Below are positions 40,707 through 50,387 of a stretch of DNA of 64,000 bases, one piece after another. The position numbers and the translations under genes were made by a program. The stretch is from an uncultured Bacteroidota bacterium (GTDB lineage: Bacteria; Bacteroidota; Bacteroidia; Bacteroidales; P3). A model generated the notes under the pieces. The model worked only from the letters and a program-made list of their open reading frames with translations, was not told the origin of the DNA and searched no databases. The DNA is taken from the NCBI GenBank assembly GCA_902762805.1, contig CACWPQ010000005.1, positions 28,937 to 92,936 of the forward strand, written 5' to 3'. How positions within the stretch are numbered: the stretch's first letter is position 1; every line of letters begins with the position of its first letter.

Positions 40707-43700
40707 ATGAAACACATTATTGTTTTTTGCCTCGCCGCTTGTTGCCACCTATTTTCCTCGGCACAACAGATTTCATTCTATTACAATGGGAACAAAGTAA
40801 CCAAAGAGGCCTCCCCAAACTATTTTCTCGTATATTTTGACAAAAATGTTGACGAAAAATCTATTACAGAACAATATGAAGTTTCCAATATCCAGCAAAG
40901 CATCAAAAAAAACACCACCATCGGATTTTCGTGTGAAATTTTTGTGCCAAGCAATCGTCGTGACAGTATTGTGCATTCCCTTCGGACAGACCCCTCTGTC
41001 CTTTTTATCGAACCAGCTGTAGGAGACGAACCCGTTTTTTCCTCCCGATTCTTCTATGTGCAGTTAAAAAATGATGAAGATAGGGATATACTCCAGCAGG
41101 AAGCAAATAAGATTGGAGCAGAGGTCATTAGGGAAATTCCTCATGCCGATGGGTGGTTTTCGTTGAGTGGCAAGGAGAGATGCGGAAAAACGAGTATCGA
41201 GTTGTCCAACCTAATGTGGGAGACTGGCCTGTTTAGAAATGTGGATCCCGGATTTATGCCCAAAGTCACATTCGACAATGCTTGTGTATCCGATTCAAAA
41301 TATGAATCTCACCAATGGAATATGCAGCGCATCAATGCCTGCGACGCATGGAATATCACAACGGGAAACCCTTCCGAAAAAGTAGCGATAATCGACAGGG
41401 GCATGAGGTTAGACCACGTGGAATTAACAGGTTTGAATCTAATTTATTCCCTCGATTTACGGCCCGATAATCCTTCGACTCCATCGGTATGCCACTGTGA
41501 CAACATTCCGCACCAACCTCCATATTGTCATGGTGCACATGTAGGCGGAATCCTTTTCTCCAACCACAACAATGGAGAAATCGCTGGAATATCCCCATCT
41601 GTCAGTGCATTGGACTTCAGCATTGGATTGACGGATTCTCAAAACGATATTCCAAAGTTTGCTGCCGCCATATATGGCGCAGTCTTTCATGGAGCGAGAG
41701 TCATCAATAACTCATGGGGCATATTTGGGAACAGCGATAGTTTATATGTACTTCTTGACGGGGCTCTGGAATTCGCAAAACAAAGCAATGTATTATTGGT
41801 TTTTTCCGCTGGAAATGAAGCTCCCAGTCCTATGAGATTTCCGGCAAGAGACCATCTTAATATTTTAGCTGTCGGAGCATCGACCCCTAATGATATGCGC
41901 GCCGACTTTTCCTGTTATGGGACAGCACTGGATGTCGTTGCACCGGGAGTGGACATCCTGTCGACCTGGGGTACAAGCAGTACCGCTTATCACACAATGT
42001 CGGGAACTTCCATGGCCGCACCATTAGTGAGCGGTGTGGCCGCCTTGATGCTATCGGTGAGACCCGAATTGAACGCTATGCAGGTGCACGACATCATCAA
42101 TGCCACGGCACGAAAAGTCAACGGATCAATTTATCCCTACATTTCCGACCCCGACCACCCCAACGGCACCTGGAACGAAGAAATGGGTTATGGCCTGTTG
42201 GATGCACACGCCGCTGTGAGGATGGCTCAAACCTACAACGGCAAAAGCGACTTGATGATCCGGGACCATGAACTTGACCATGGCGCCATCCCAAGTACCG
42301 ATCCAATTCTGTGGAACAGTCCTGACATTTGGCTCGAAGATGGTAGCGGATACGAAATAGATAATCCTCGCGGGGGAAGAGATTGTTTTGTGTGTGTTCG
42401 CATTACCAATCGCAGCCCGATAGCCTCCTCCGGTGGGGAAGAATTATATATCAACTGGGCCAAGGCTGGATGTGACCTTCGATGGAGCAGCAGCTGGGAC
42501 GGAAGTACCCATTTCAACTGTTCCGATGAGCAACCGACGCGTGGTGGCTGCCTAAACGGAGGAAGCCCTCTCATCATTCCACCCATCCCGGCAGGAGGTT
42601 CTTGTGTTTTGAAAATGCTATGGGAGGTCCCTCGTCCTGAAGATTATGCCAACTGCACACAATTTGAATCCGAACTGTGGCATTTTTGTCTAGTGGCTCG
42701 CGTGCACGACGGCGAAGATATTGCAGGCGAAAACAGTCGAAACTACGACATGGGGAGTTTCGTCTCCGAAAGCAATAATGTCGCTTGGAAAAACGTGTCC
42801 GTTTTAGACAGTAAGCAATTCAAAGCTGTAGTCTCTATTTCTAATCCATTTGAGGAGATTACCAAATTCCGGATAAGGGTAGTAAACAAACCCAACAAAA
42901 AAGGCGAGTACATTCAGCATTATTCTGATCTTATTATACAGTTGGACAACGAGTTGACCGATTTATGGCGAATCGGCGGTGCCCTTTGCCACGGAGGCAT
43001 TGACATTGGCGGAGGCCGTATACTCGTAAAAGACAGCGTCCTACTAATTGAAAACTTAAAATTGCCACCGCTGCAACACTTTACAGTCGAAACAGCAATC
43101 CATTTTCACACGCAAACCCAGCCATCGGAAAACAGGTTTGAGTTCGACCTGATACAAGAATATGGTTCGACTGTTATCGGAGGCGAGCACTACGTGGCAT
43201 ACAAAAACCCATCCATCTTGTTTCGCGCTGGAATTACGCTCTCAGACGTTGATACCGACGGCAATATCGCCCTCGAGGCTGAAGATATTGGAACGGAAGC
43301 ACAATATATACTGCAGTCCGCAACAGGAGACACTCTAGGAAATAATGCCCATGTCTCTACTCGATCACTAGCCACTCAACGCATTGTACTCGAAGTAACT
43401 AACAATGAGAATGGTTACAGGGATCGCGACACCCTCACCCTCCATCCGCGTCTCGGCGCCATCATCTCCGTCAGCCCCAACCCCGTGACCGGCGGACAGA
43501 CCGAAGTCATCTGCCGCCTGACCACATCCCTCACCGGCGCCACCCTCCAAATCGTAGCGCCATCGGGCACCCAACTCCTTACCCATCCCCTTGCGCCCGC
43601 AGCCGACGGCACCGCCACCGCCATCCTCAACCTCCAGGGCGTCCCGGCAGGACACTACCAGCTGCGACTCCATGCAGGCACCGCCCCCCTCGACGCCCGA

Positions 43701-43718
43701 ACCCTCGTCGTCCAATAG
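40707..43718 (+). CDS. T9SS-like secreted subtilisin-family serine protease
   Basis: A 1003-residue protein. Signal peptide ends FSSAQ, followed by a propeptide-like N-terminus. The S8 catalytic triad is visible: Asp in VAIIDRGMRLDH (about 230), His in CHGAHVGGI (about 275), and Ser in SGTSMAAPLVSG (about 432). A beta-rich region (about 520-900) follows, then a C-terminal sorting-type domain from VSPNPVTGGQTEV to the end. It probably degrades extracellular or surface proteins. It is preceded by a small lipoprotein gene. Confidence 0.94.
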   Translation: MKHIIVFCLAACCHLFSSAQQISFYYNGNKVTKEASPNYFLVYFDKNVDEKSITEQYEVSNIQQSIKKNTTIGFSCEIFVPSNRRDSIVHSLRTDPSVLFIEPAVGDEPVFSSRFFYVQLKNDEDRDILQQEANKIGAEVIREIPHADGWFSLSGKERCGKTSIELSNLMWETGLFRNVDPGFMPKVTFDNACVSDSKYESHQWNMQRINACDAWNITTGNPSEKVAIIDRGMRLDHVELTGLNLIYSLDLRPDNPSTPSVCHCDNIPHQPPYCHGAHVGGILFSNHNNGEIAGISPSVSALDFSIGLTDSQNDIPKFAAAIYGAVFHGARVINNSWGIFGNSDSLYVLLDGALEFAKQSNVLLVFSAGNEAPSPMRFPARDHLNILAVGASTPNDMRADFSCYGTALDVVAPGVDILSTWGTSSTAYHTMSGTSMAAPLVSGVAALMLSVRPELNAMQVHDIINATARKVNGSIYPYISDPDHPNGTWNEEMGYGLLDAHAAVRMAQTYNGKSDLMIRDHELDHGAIPSTDPILWNSPDIWLEDGSGYEIDNPRGGRDCFVCVRITNRSPIASSGGEELYINWAKAGCDLRWSSSWDGSTHFNCSDEQPTRGGCLNGGSPLIIPPIPAGGSCVLKMLWEVPRPEDYANCTQFESELWHFCLVARVHDGEDIAGENSRNYDMGSFVSESNNVAWKNVSVLDSKQFKAVVSISNPFEEITKFRIRVVNKPNKKGEYIQHYSDLIIQLDNELTDLWRIGGALCHGGIDIGGGRILVKDSVLLIENLKLPPLQHFTVETAIHFHTQTQPSENRFEFDLIQEYGSTVIGGEHYVAYKNPSILFRAGITLSDVDTDGNIALEAEDIGTEAQYILQSATGDTLGNNAHVSTRSLATQRIVLEVTNNENGYRDRDTLTLHPRLGAIISVSPNPVTGGQTEVICRLTTSLTGATLQIVAPSGTQLLTHPLAPAADGTATAILNLQGVPAGHYQLRLHAGTAPLDARTLVVQ

Positions 43719-43740
43719 CCGCTGATTAGTCTCCCGCCCC

Positions 43741-44754
43741 CTACCGGCCCAGCTGGCGGAGCACCTTCTGGAGGTCGGGGGTGAGGACAATCTCGGTGCG
43801 GCGGTTGGCGGCTTTGCCTTCGGCGGTGGCGTTGGAGGCCTTGGGGGCGAACTCGCCGTGGCCGCAGGCTTCGATGCGGGCGGGGTTGATGCCCTTGCCG
43901 TGCTGCAGGAGGAGTTTGACGATGGCCGTGGCGCGCATCACGCTGAGGTCCCAGTTGTCCTTGACGGCCGTGTTGCCGCGGTAGGGGTCGTTGTCGGTGT
44001 GGCCCTCGACCATGACGCTCAGCGTGCTGTCCTGCTCGAGCACCTTGGCCAGCTCCTTGATGGCGTTCTGGCCCTCCTTGCTCACGGTCCAGCTGGCCGA
44101 GGGGAAGAGCAGTTTGTTTTCCATTGATACATAGACCTTTCCGTCCTTCACCTCGACGTTTAGCCCCTTGTCGGCGAAGCCGGTGAGGGCGTTGGCGACG
44201 GCGTTGCGCACGGCGTCGAGTTCACGCTCCTTGGCGTCGAGTTGGGCACGGGCGGCGGCTTCGTCCTGCTCCAGCTGTTTCTGCTTGGCCAACAGGTCGT
44301 TGCGCTGCAGGGCGAAGGTCTCCTGCTGTTGCTGCAGCTGGTTCTGCTGCATCTGGAGGAGGGCCTCCTTGTCGTTGAGTTCCTTGGTGCGGGCGGCGAG
44401 GAGGTTCTGGGCGCGGGTCAGGTCGCGGCTCTTGCCGGCCACCTCCTGCATGTAGTTCTCCATGGTGGTGTCGTAGTGGTGGCGGGTGCGCTCGAGCAGG
44501 CGGCCGAGGCTGTCGCTGGTGGCTTCGCAGCGGCTTTTGGCCAGGGCCAGGTCGCCGTAGTCGCTGTTGAGGGCCGTGTTCTGGCGCGCCAGGGCGGCGT
44601 TTTCCTCCTTGAGCTCGTCCAGCTCCTGCCGCGTGAGGTTGTATTGGCGCGTGGTCTGGTCGTATCTGGTTTGCAGGTTCTCGAACTCGCTCAGCGACAC
44701 GCACGAGGCCGTCAGCATGGAGGCCAGCGCGGCGGCGAAGAGGGTCTTTTTCAT
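43741..44754 (-). CDS. OmpA-family lipoprotein with long coiled coil
   Basis: A 337-residue lipoprotein (lipobox LTASC, Cys about 18). Residues 25-185 are coiled coil rich in Q and E; about 215-330 is an OmpA/MotB peptidoglycan-binding domain (VMVEGHTDNDPYRG, NRRTEIVL). It probably bridges the outer membrane and peptidoglycan. Convergent with the subtilase gene, divergent from the ClC gene. Confidence 0.93.
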   Translation of the reverse strand: MKKTLFAAALASMLTASCVSLSEFENLQTRYDQTTRQYNLTRQELDELKEENAALARQNTALNSDYGDLALAKSRCEATSDSLGRLLERTRHHYDTTMENYMQEVAGKSRDLTRAQNLLAARTKELNDKEALLQMQQNQLQQQQETFALQRNDLLAKQKQLEQDEAAARAQLDAKERELDAVRNAVANALTGFADKGLNVEVKDGKVYVSMENKLLFPSASWTVSKEGQNAIKELAKVLEQDSTLSVMVEGHTDNDPYRGNTAVKDNWDLSVMRATAIVKLLLQHGKGINPARIEACGHGEFAPKASNATAEGKAANRRTEIVLTPDLQKVLRQLGR

Positions 44755-44790
44755 AATAATATTTGTTAAAATTCGACATTTATAACGCAG

Positions 44791-44813
44791 TTGGAATATT
44801 TTTCGTATCTTTG
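44791..44813 (+). promoter_or_regulatory. promoter of ClC channel gene
   Basis: TATCTTTG at 44806-44813 and TTG at 44791-44793, 12 nt apart, shorter than the usual spacing of about 20 nt. It is placed to give a leader of about 20 nt before the TTG start. Confidence 0.6.
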
Positions 44814-44837
44814 CACCCGATTTTTTCCGAAAAAAAG

Positions 44838-46619
44838 TTGCAACTCTACAGGAACATATACCGTTGGCGCCTGCGCCACATGAGCGAGCAGAGCATGTTG
44901 CTGCTGCTGGCCGTGGTGGTGGGTCTGATGAGCGGATTGGCTGCGGTGCTGCTCAAAAATGTGGTGCACTACGCCGGCCGCCTCGTGTCGCGCATGGGCG
45001 AACTGACGCCCATGGGGGGCAACGTGATGATGCTGGTGTTTCCGCTGGTGGGTATACTGCTTACGGTGCTGTTTGTCAGGTATATAGTGCGTGGCGACAT
45101 AGGCCACGGGCTCCCCTCGGTGCTGCTGGCCATCAGCCGCAAGGGGTCGAAGCTGCCGCCCAAGAATATGTGGACCTCGCTGGTGGCGTCGACCATCACG
45201 GTGGCCTTTGGCGGCAGCGTGGGTCTCGAGGCGCCGATAGCCTCCACCGGCTCGGCCATCGGGAGCAACATCGGGCGCTGGTTCCGCTTGAGTCCCAAGT
45301 CGATGCGGCTCTTGCTCGGCTGCGGCGCCGCCGGCGCTATCGCGGGCATCTTCAAGGCACCCTTCGCCGGCATCCTCTTCGTGGTCGAGGTGTTCCTCTT
45401 CGACCTCACCGCCACCACCGCCCTGCCGCTGCTCATCTCGGCGCTGGTCTCGGCCTCGACGGCCTATTTCCTCATGGGTCGCGAGGTGCAGTTCCAGTTC
45501 GAGGTGATGCACCACTTCACCCTCTCGCAACTGCCTTTCTACGTGGTGCTTGGCATCTTCTGCGCCCTTGTGTCGCTCTATTTCCTGCGCACCGCCGACA
45601 GGGTCGAGGGCTGGTTCGCCAGGCATGGCAATGCCTGGACGCGCGTCCTCATGGGCGGCCTGCTGCTGGGCGTGCTCATCTACCTCTTCCCGCCCCTCTA
45701 CGGCGAGGGCTACTGGATGCTCACCGAGCTGCTCAACGGCGACTCCACCAGCCTGTTTAACAATACGATATACAGCTCGCTGTCGGGCAACACCTGGGCC
45801 ACCCTTGGCATCCTCTTCGCCCTCATCCTGCTCAAGGCCGTGGCCACCGCCACCACCATCGGCTCCGGCGGCGTGGGCGGCACCTTCGGCCCCTCGCTCA
45901 TCCTGGGCGGTCTGGCGGGCTACTTCGTGGCCATGCTCTGCAACGAGTTGGGAACCATGCCGTTGGATACCGCCAGCTTCGCCCTGGTCGGCATGGCGGC
46001 CGTGATGACGGGCGTGATGCATGCCCCCTTCATGGCCACCTTCCTCATCGCCGACATCACCGGCGGCTACCAGCTCCTGGTGCCGCTGCTCACCGCCTCG
46101 GCGGTTACCTACCTCTGTGTCAACCCCTTCGAGCGCCATTCCATCTACGCCCGCAAGCTGGCCGAGCAGGGCGACCTGCTCACCCACGACAAGGACGCCT
46201 CGGCTTGGCACCTGATGGATATGCAGGCGCTGATAGAGACCAACTTCGTCATTGTGCGCCAGGGCGACCGCCTGCGCGACCTGGTGGAGGCCATCCAGAA
46301 TTCGCGCCGCAACCTCTTTCCCGTGCTCAGCGAGGATGACAAGTTCCTCGGTGTCATAGCGCTGGACGATGTGCGCAAGATTATCTTCCGCACCGACCTA
46401 TACGACACCGTGGAAGTCGTGGATTTGATGCATCCCATCAGCGAAGGCGACATGGTACGCAGCAGCGACACGCTGAGCGACGTGGTGGAAAAATTCAAGA
46501 TTGGCGACCGCTACAACCTCGTGGTGGTCGACGACGAGGACCGCTACCTGGGCTTCCTCTCCCGAGCCAACACCTTCAGCGCCTACCGCCGTTTCATCAG
46601 CGACACCAGCGACGAGTAG
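44838..46619 (+). CDS. ClC-type chloride channel with CBS domains
   Basis: A 593-residue membrane protein. Pore motifs are GHGLP, GLEAP (gating Glu kept, equivalent to GREGP) and GTFGP. The inner proton-pathway position aligned with the second Glu of ILFIIEEM is Val (ILFVVEVF), as in channels rather than exchangers. CBS domains occupy about 460-590. The start is taken as TTG 44838 (MQLYRNIYRWRLRHMSEQ), since the promoter lies downstream of the earliest ATG; ATG 44880 is the alternative. Confidence 0.92.
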   Translation: MQLYRNIYRWRLRHMSEQSMLLLLAVVVGLMSGLAAVLLKNVVHYAGRLVSRMGELTPMGGNVMMLVFPLVGILLTVLFVRYIVRGDIGHGLPSVLLAISRKGSKLPPKNMWTSLVASTITVAFGGSVGLEAPIASTGSAIGSNIGRWFRLSPKSMRLLLGCGAAGAIAGIFKAPFAGILFVVEVFLFDLTATTALPLLISALVSASTAYFLMGREVQFQFEVMHHFTLSQLPFYVVLGIFCALVSLYFLRTADRVEGWFARHGNAWTRVLMGGLLLGVLIYLFPPLYGEGYWMLTELLNGDSTSLFNNTIYSSLSGNTWATLGILFALILLKAVATATTIGSGGVGGTFGPSLILGGLAGYFVAMLCNELGTMPLDTASFALVGMAAVMTGVMHAPFMATFLIADITGGYQLLVPLLTASAVTYLCVNPFERHSIYARKLAEQGDLLTHDKDASAWHLMDMQALIETNFVIVRQGDRLRDLVEAIQNSRRNLFPVLSEDDKFLGVIALDDVRKIIFRTDLYDTVEVVDLMHPISEGDMVRSSDTLSDVVEKFKIGDRYNLVVVDDEDRYLGFLSRANTFSAYRRFISDTSDE

Positions 46620-46715
46620 TCTGGAGCCCCGTCAGGGGCGACACCTTAAATAGCCGTGGGCGAGAGCCCACGGTGGGGTGGGCGACACCACCGCAATGCG
46701 GCGCCCATTAGGGGC
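46620..46715. repeat. REP-like palindromic repeat
   Basis: Three short stems in a row: GCCCCGTCAGGGGC, GCCGTGGGCGAGAGCCCACGG, and GGGCGACACC with later GGCGCC. Pattern typical of repeated palindromic elements between genes. It lies between the ClC and AbiEii stop codons and may help terminate both. Confidence 0.65.
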
Positions 46716-46725
46716 ATCTAGGGCC

Positions 46726-47517
46726 TTATACTTTCAATTTATCCTCAAAAAAATCCTTGAAAAACAACACTTTGTTCCCTGCTGTTCCGCTAAAGAGCAG
46801 GTGTTGGAAATCTTTCTGCTTTTCCGAGAGATGGGTCTCTTCCATCTTTTTCCCGAGGGCCTCTTTCAGCCCTTGAGGTGTGCCAATCCCGCACCGCTTC
46901 GACAGAAAATCATAGTCGGGTTCGGTTTGCTGCCACAAGAAGACAGTATCATAGAAGTCTCGCCCTTTGGCACGCGCCAACAAGGCGGAAAGCTTCATCG
47001 ATAGCAGCGTCCCCTTGGATGGCACACTGACAGGGAACAGGAAGCCGCTGCGACTGATTATGGCCGTTTCCGGCGAATAGTCCACCCCCTGGTCCTGTGC
47101 CTCTATCTTCATCAGGAAGCGCTCCTCCCTGTGCCCCGTGAGATTCAGCTCGAACAGCAGTCCGGGGAAATAAACATTTCTTCGATATGCGGTGAGTCGG
47201 GAATTCTCCTTATCCCGTACCTCCACAGTCAGTCCATTATTCCGCAGGTGGACGACAAGCGCATCTGTCATCTGGACAAACTCTTCGGGCGTGAGATCCT
47301 TGCAGTCGAAATCCAGATCTTCGGAGAAACGGTCGATTCCGTAGACCAGTCTCAAACAGGTGCCTCCGATAAACACTAGTTTGGGCGCAAATGGCGATTG
47401 CGACAAATGCTCCAGGGCAAGCAACTCGATGTATTCCTTCAAGATATGCTTGTGGAATGACACATTTTCGGCTATGGGTTTGGGATAATACGGGAGGAGT
47501 TGTTTGATATCAATCAT
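46726..47517 (-). CDS. AbiEii-type nucleotidyltransferase toxin
   Basis: A 263-residue protein of the AbiEii/DUF1814 family, toxin of a type IV toxin-antitoxin or abortive infection system. The nucleotidyltransferase signature is FIGGTCLRLVYGIDRFSEDLDFD (about 50-72), with a C-terminal KGRDFYDTVFLW motif. It overlaps the upstream antitoxin gene by 8 nt. Confidence 0.93.
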   Translation of the reverse strand: MIDIKQLLPYYPKPIAENVSFHKHILKEYIELLALEHLSQSPFAPKLVFIGGTCLRLVYGIDRFSEDLDFDCKDLTPEEFVQMTDALVVHLRNNGLTVEVRDKENSRLTAYRRNVYFPGLLFELNLTGHREERFLMKIEAQDQGVDYSPETAIISRSGFLFPVSVPSKGTLLSMKLSALLARAKGRDFYDTVFLWQQTEPDYDFLSKRCGIGTPQGLKEALGKKMEETHLSEKQKDFQHLLFSGTAGNKVLFFKDFFEDKLKV

Positions 47518-48130
47518 TGCAGTAGGTGTTTATCAATAATTCGACACGACTTGTCAGGGTCTTTTTGGCTGTCCGTTTTGCATAGGTTGTCAGCACGTCC
47601 CGGTTCAGCTCTTCCCGCATCCACCATTCGTCAAACCGCATTTCGCGCATGGCATCGGGTGTGCTGTATTGCGGAAAGAGGTAAAGAAGGTCGACGATGG
47701 CCTTCTCCGGCTCCGCTATCAGGTAGCTTCCGCCTCGGTTTACAGGTTCCTGTTTATACCCGAAGAACAATTCGGGCTTGATGGTCTGGTAGTGGAACCG
47801 TCCGAAGGCATTGTTGTAAGAGGCGGTACGTTTCGACGTAACACAGGTGATTTGTGTAACGGCCTCGGGGATGATGCCATAGATGGACAGGGCCGCATGG
47901 AGGCTGATATACGACGGCGAGTAGATTTTCCCCGCAATAAAACGCGCCATATCGGGTTCGCCCAGCAATTCGCAGAATGCATACCAGTCCTGACGTATTT
48001 TAGCCAGATAGCCCTTTTTCACCCATCTAGAGAGTGCGTTGCCATCGAAGTCATTCTTCCAGGCCCGCAGCTGGTAGATGCTGAAACAGCCTACCTCTAA
48101 CCATTGTTTTCTAAAGTGCAGATAGTCCAT
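47510..48130 (-). CDS. AbiEi-type antitoxin
   Basis: A 206-residue partner of AbiEii. N-terminal winged-helix-like region (IYQLRAWKNDFDGNALSRWVKKGYL) and motifs SYISLHAALSIYGIIPE, IAEPEKAIVDLLYL. AbiEi proteins bind their own promoter and antagonise the toxin without direct contact in known pairs. A -7 element is 22 nt upstream. The pair is a second defence module, separate from the hsd island. Confidence 0.9.
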   Translation of the reverse strand: MDYLHFRKQWLEVGCFSIYQLRAWKNDFDGNALSRWVKKGYLAKIRQDWYAFCELLGEPDMARFIAGKIYSPSYISLHAALSIYGIIPEAVTQITCVTSKRTASYNNAFGRFHYQTIKPELFFGYKQEPVNRGGSYLIAEPEKAIVDLLYLFPQYSTPDAMREMRFDEWWMREELNRDVLTTYAKRTAKKTLTSRVELLINTYCND

Positions 48131-48152
48131 CTTGTTTCATTCAAAAGAAAAT

Positions 48153-48161
48153 GCAAAAATA
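48153..48161 (-). promoter_or_regulatory. -7 element for AbiE operon
   Basis: The minus strand reads TATTTTTGC, matching TAnnTTTG. The surrounding 30 nt are AT-rich. No clear operator palindrome. Confidence 0.55.
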
Positions 48162-48211
48162 CATATTTTCTTGAATATAACAAAATATTTGTTTCCCCCA
48201 GAGCCTTCCTG

Positions 48212-48325
48212 CCCCTAGGGAAGCTGCAGGGGTTTTCCAGGGGAACGGTAGGGGTTCTCTAGGGGAATACATAGGCCATTTCCCATTATTTCCCATCGAT
48301 GGGGAAAATTGGATACTTTTTCCCG
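48212..48325 (+). repeat. GGGGTTCTCTAGGGG dispersed repeat, copy 3
   Basis: Three related units, GGGGTTTTCCAGGGG, GGGGTTCTCTAGGGG and a leading CCCCTAGGG, followed by AATACATAGGCC, TTTCCCATTATT and TTGGATACTTTTT as in copy 2. It lies between the AbiE promoter and the fimbrillin operon terminator. Confidence 0.88.
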
Positions 48326-48349
48326 AAGGTATAACTTATGCTGGGGAGT

Positions 48350-48390
48350 AAAGTACAAAAGCGAGGCGCCCCTGAACCGGGGAGCCTCGC
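48350..48390 (-). terminator. terminator of fimbrillin-like operon
   Basis: GCGAGGC/GCCTCGC outer stem and CCCC/GGGG inner stem, followed on the minus strand by TTTTGTACTTT. It lies 28 nt after the last stop. Confidence 0.85.
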
Positions 48391-48418
48391 CTTCGTTCGG
48401 GTGGTAGGCCGATAAGGC

Positions 48419-50347
48419 TTACTCGTTGCGTACAACTATTGTGCGCACGGCGGCAGGGGTGGTCTGGTTGTAGAACACCATAGACGAGGAATTGTTCAAA
48501 TTACTGATTCCAATGGGGGCTCCGGTAGAGGTCTGGTAGAGGAATTGCTTGGTGTTTGGAGTAAAGCCACCGCTACCGTTGTAAAGTTCCACCGAATGGA
48601 GGAACACGGCGCCGGCTGCAGCCAGCACTTCAAACTGTGTCTGGGTGTAGGTGTTGTTGCCATTGGGATTGAATGTGTAGCCTGCGGGGCACGTCCAGAA
48701 GTCGGGCAGCAGTATCACTCCTTCCTTTCCTCCTACGGTGGCTTTCCCTCTTTTCTGTGCAGCGTTTGGACGGTTGTAGATGACATATTGCCATTCCGCA
48801 GCGGTCAGCAGACAGTTCTTGACGGAGCTGTGCAGACTGTTGCCGTCGAACAGGTAGGACAAGGCGAACTTCCCTTTGAATGTAACGCGATGTTTTCTGA
48901 GTACTGAATAATTAATACCGCCGTAGGTATGCAGTCTCTCATATGTCTCGTAGAAACTCTCGTTGCTATAGCTGGTTACTGTACTGTTGCTTACGCGGTA
49001 GTCGTATTGGTATAAGTATTGTGAGACGTCGCTCGCAAAGAGATAATCTTTGCCAGGCCATATTTGCTCCCAGTGGTCGATAAGGGGGTGCCAGCAGACG
49101 TCCCAGTGGTAATCGCTCCAGAGCCAATTTTGGTCCTTGTAGCTATGGCGGTATTCGCATCTGAATCCGTCGTGGGTGGTCGCTATTATGTTGTTGTCGC
49201 AGAAGTAGACTTTTTTCCCGGCCCAGTTGACAGTGAAGAAGTGGTCGTTATGTTTCAGATACTGCGCATGGCTGTCGTTGGAGGTGGATGTCATCTTGAC
49301 AGGTACCGCCAGCTGTTTGCCGGCCTTGAGTCTGCTCTCGTTCGCGTTCAGGGTAACAGTTCTGTCATAGACAATAGGAATTTGAACAGACTCAGCAGAG
49401 AAATAGTAGTACTCACTTTCGTCGCGTCCAAAACCATAGTAGGAAACTTCGCCATAATAGACATCAGCTCGTTGGGTACCAGAGACGCCATAATAGTTCA
49501 TAAGATCCCTCGGGACAGTGGATCTTGATAGCTTGCGTGGTCTATCTACTTTACCATAAACTTTCACATTTAGATTGAAGGTGTAGTCAATTCCAGTGTA
49601 GAGGTGCGCGATGGGTATTACGAAGCTTTTGGAGGTGCCAGCCACCATTCTACGTATGACACGTAGGCTCACACGTCTTTCTGCGGCCGTCGGATGGAGG
49701 CTCGAGGCACTGACGTCAGGAGACCCGCTGCCGGCCATGTTTCTGTTAACGGTTACCGTGCGGGTGCCGTTCAGGCTGCGGCCTGGGCAGAAGACCACGA
49801 TGCTGTCCACTACAATATCTTTGTCAAAGTCGTTGGTAACGGTAACATTGAGAGAGGAGGTGACGTGATGGAAATTGATGTTTGTGGCATTCTGATTAGC
49901 CACAGCCACCATAGGCAGGTCGGTTATCTTTTGCTTGCCGGACCCCCACTCAGTCTCTTCGTATTGGTAAGAGCTGGGTATGGTCATGGAGAGGGCCAAG
50001 TTGCTGCTTAAGCTATAGTCCGAGAAGGTGGTGCTGCAATTGCCAACATAGCCGATGTAGTAGTTGCCGGTGGAGGGACGTTCCACAGGCCGGGAGAAGT
50101 AGTTTGTGCCATTTTGCAGCCGTAGCGTGCCCGTCACGCCGTTGATAGTGATTCTGTCGTCGGTGGTGAACTGGGTGTTGCGGCCGTTGACAGCCATCTT
50201 GCTTCCGTCGTCTGCCATCGACAGGGTCAGCAGGCCTTCGGTCGGGACAGAGGTGTCCATGGAATTGACATCTTCCTTTATGCAGGCTGTGGTAGCCAAG
50301 GTGCCGGCCAGCAGGGCGAGACCGAGTATGTACCTTTGTGTTTTCAT
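48419..50347 (-). CDS. fimbrillin-like lipoprotein, large, with C-terminal extra domain
   Basis: A 642-residue lipoprotein (lipobox LATTAC). Its N-terminal part carries the core seen in the three upstream paralogues: DLPMVAVAN then INFHHVTSSLNVTVTN then DSIVVF. The second half adds a region with LTAAEWQYVIYNRP and GVILLPDFWTCPAGYTF, common in Bacteroidota surface proteins. ATG 50347 begins the signal peptide; the longer frame upstream is intergenic. It probably forms the distal or tip component of a surface fibre (inference). Last gene of the operon. Confidence 0.82.
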   Translation of the reverse strand: MKTQRYILGLALLAGTLATTACIKEDVNSMDTSVPTEGLLTLSMADDGSKMAVNGRNTQFTTDDRITINGVTGTLRLQNGTNYFSRPVERPSTGNYYIGYVGNCSTTFSDYSLSSNLALSMTIPSSYQYEETEWGSGKQKITDLPMVAVANQNATNINFHHVTSSLNVTVTNDFDKDIVVDSIVVFCPGRSLNGTRTVTVNRNMAGSGSPDVSASSLHPTAAERRVSLRVIRRMVAGTSKSFVIPIAHLYTGIDYTFNLNVKVYGKVDRPRKLSRSTVPRDLMNYYGVSGTQRADVYYGEVSYYGFGRDESEYYYFSAESVQIPIVYDRTVTLNANESRLKAGKQLAVPVKMTSTSNDSHAQYLKHNDHFFTVNWAGKKVYFCDNNIIATTHDGFRCEYRHSYKDQNWLWSDYHWDVCWHPLIDHWEQIWPGKDYLFASDVSQYLYQYDYRVSNSTVTSYSNESFYETYERLHTYGGINYSVLRKHRVTFKGKFALSYLFDGNSLHSSVKNCLLTAAEWQYVIYNRPNAAQKRGKATVGGKEGVILLPDFWTCPAGYTFNPNGNNTYTQTQFEVLAAAGAVFLHSVELYNGSGGFTPNTKQFLYQTSTGAPIGISNLNNSSSMVFYNQTTPAAVRTIVVRNE

Positions 50348-50387
50348 CTTTCTTGTCTGTTTTTTGTTTGTCGTTTTTTTTTTACTA

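Noticed and set aside
44838..46619. Apparent loss of the gating glutamate in the ClC protein
   Set aside because: Aligning GLEAP with GREGP keeps the Glu; only the second, proton-pathway Glu is replaced by Val.
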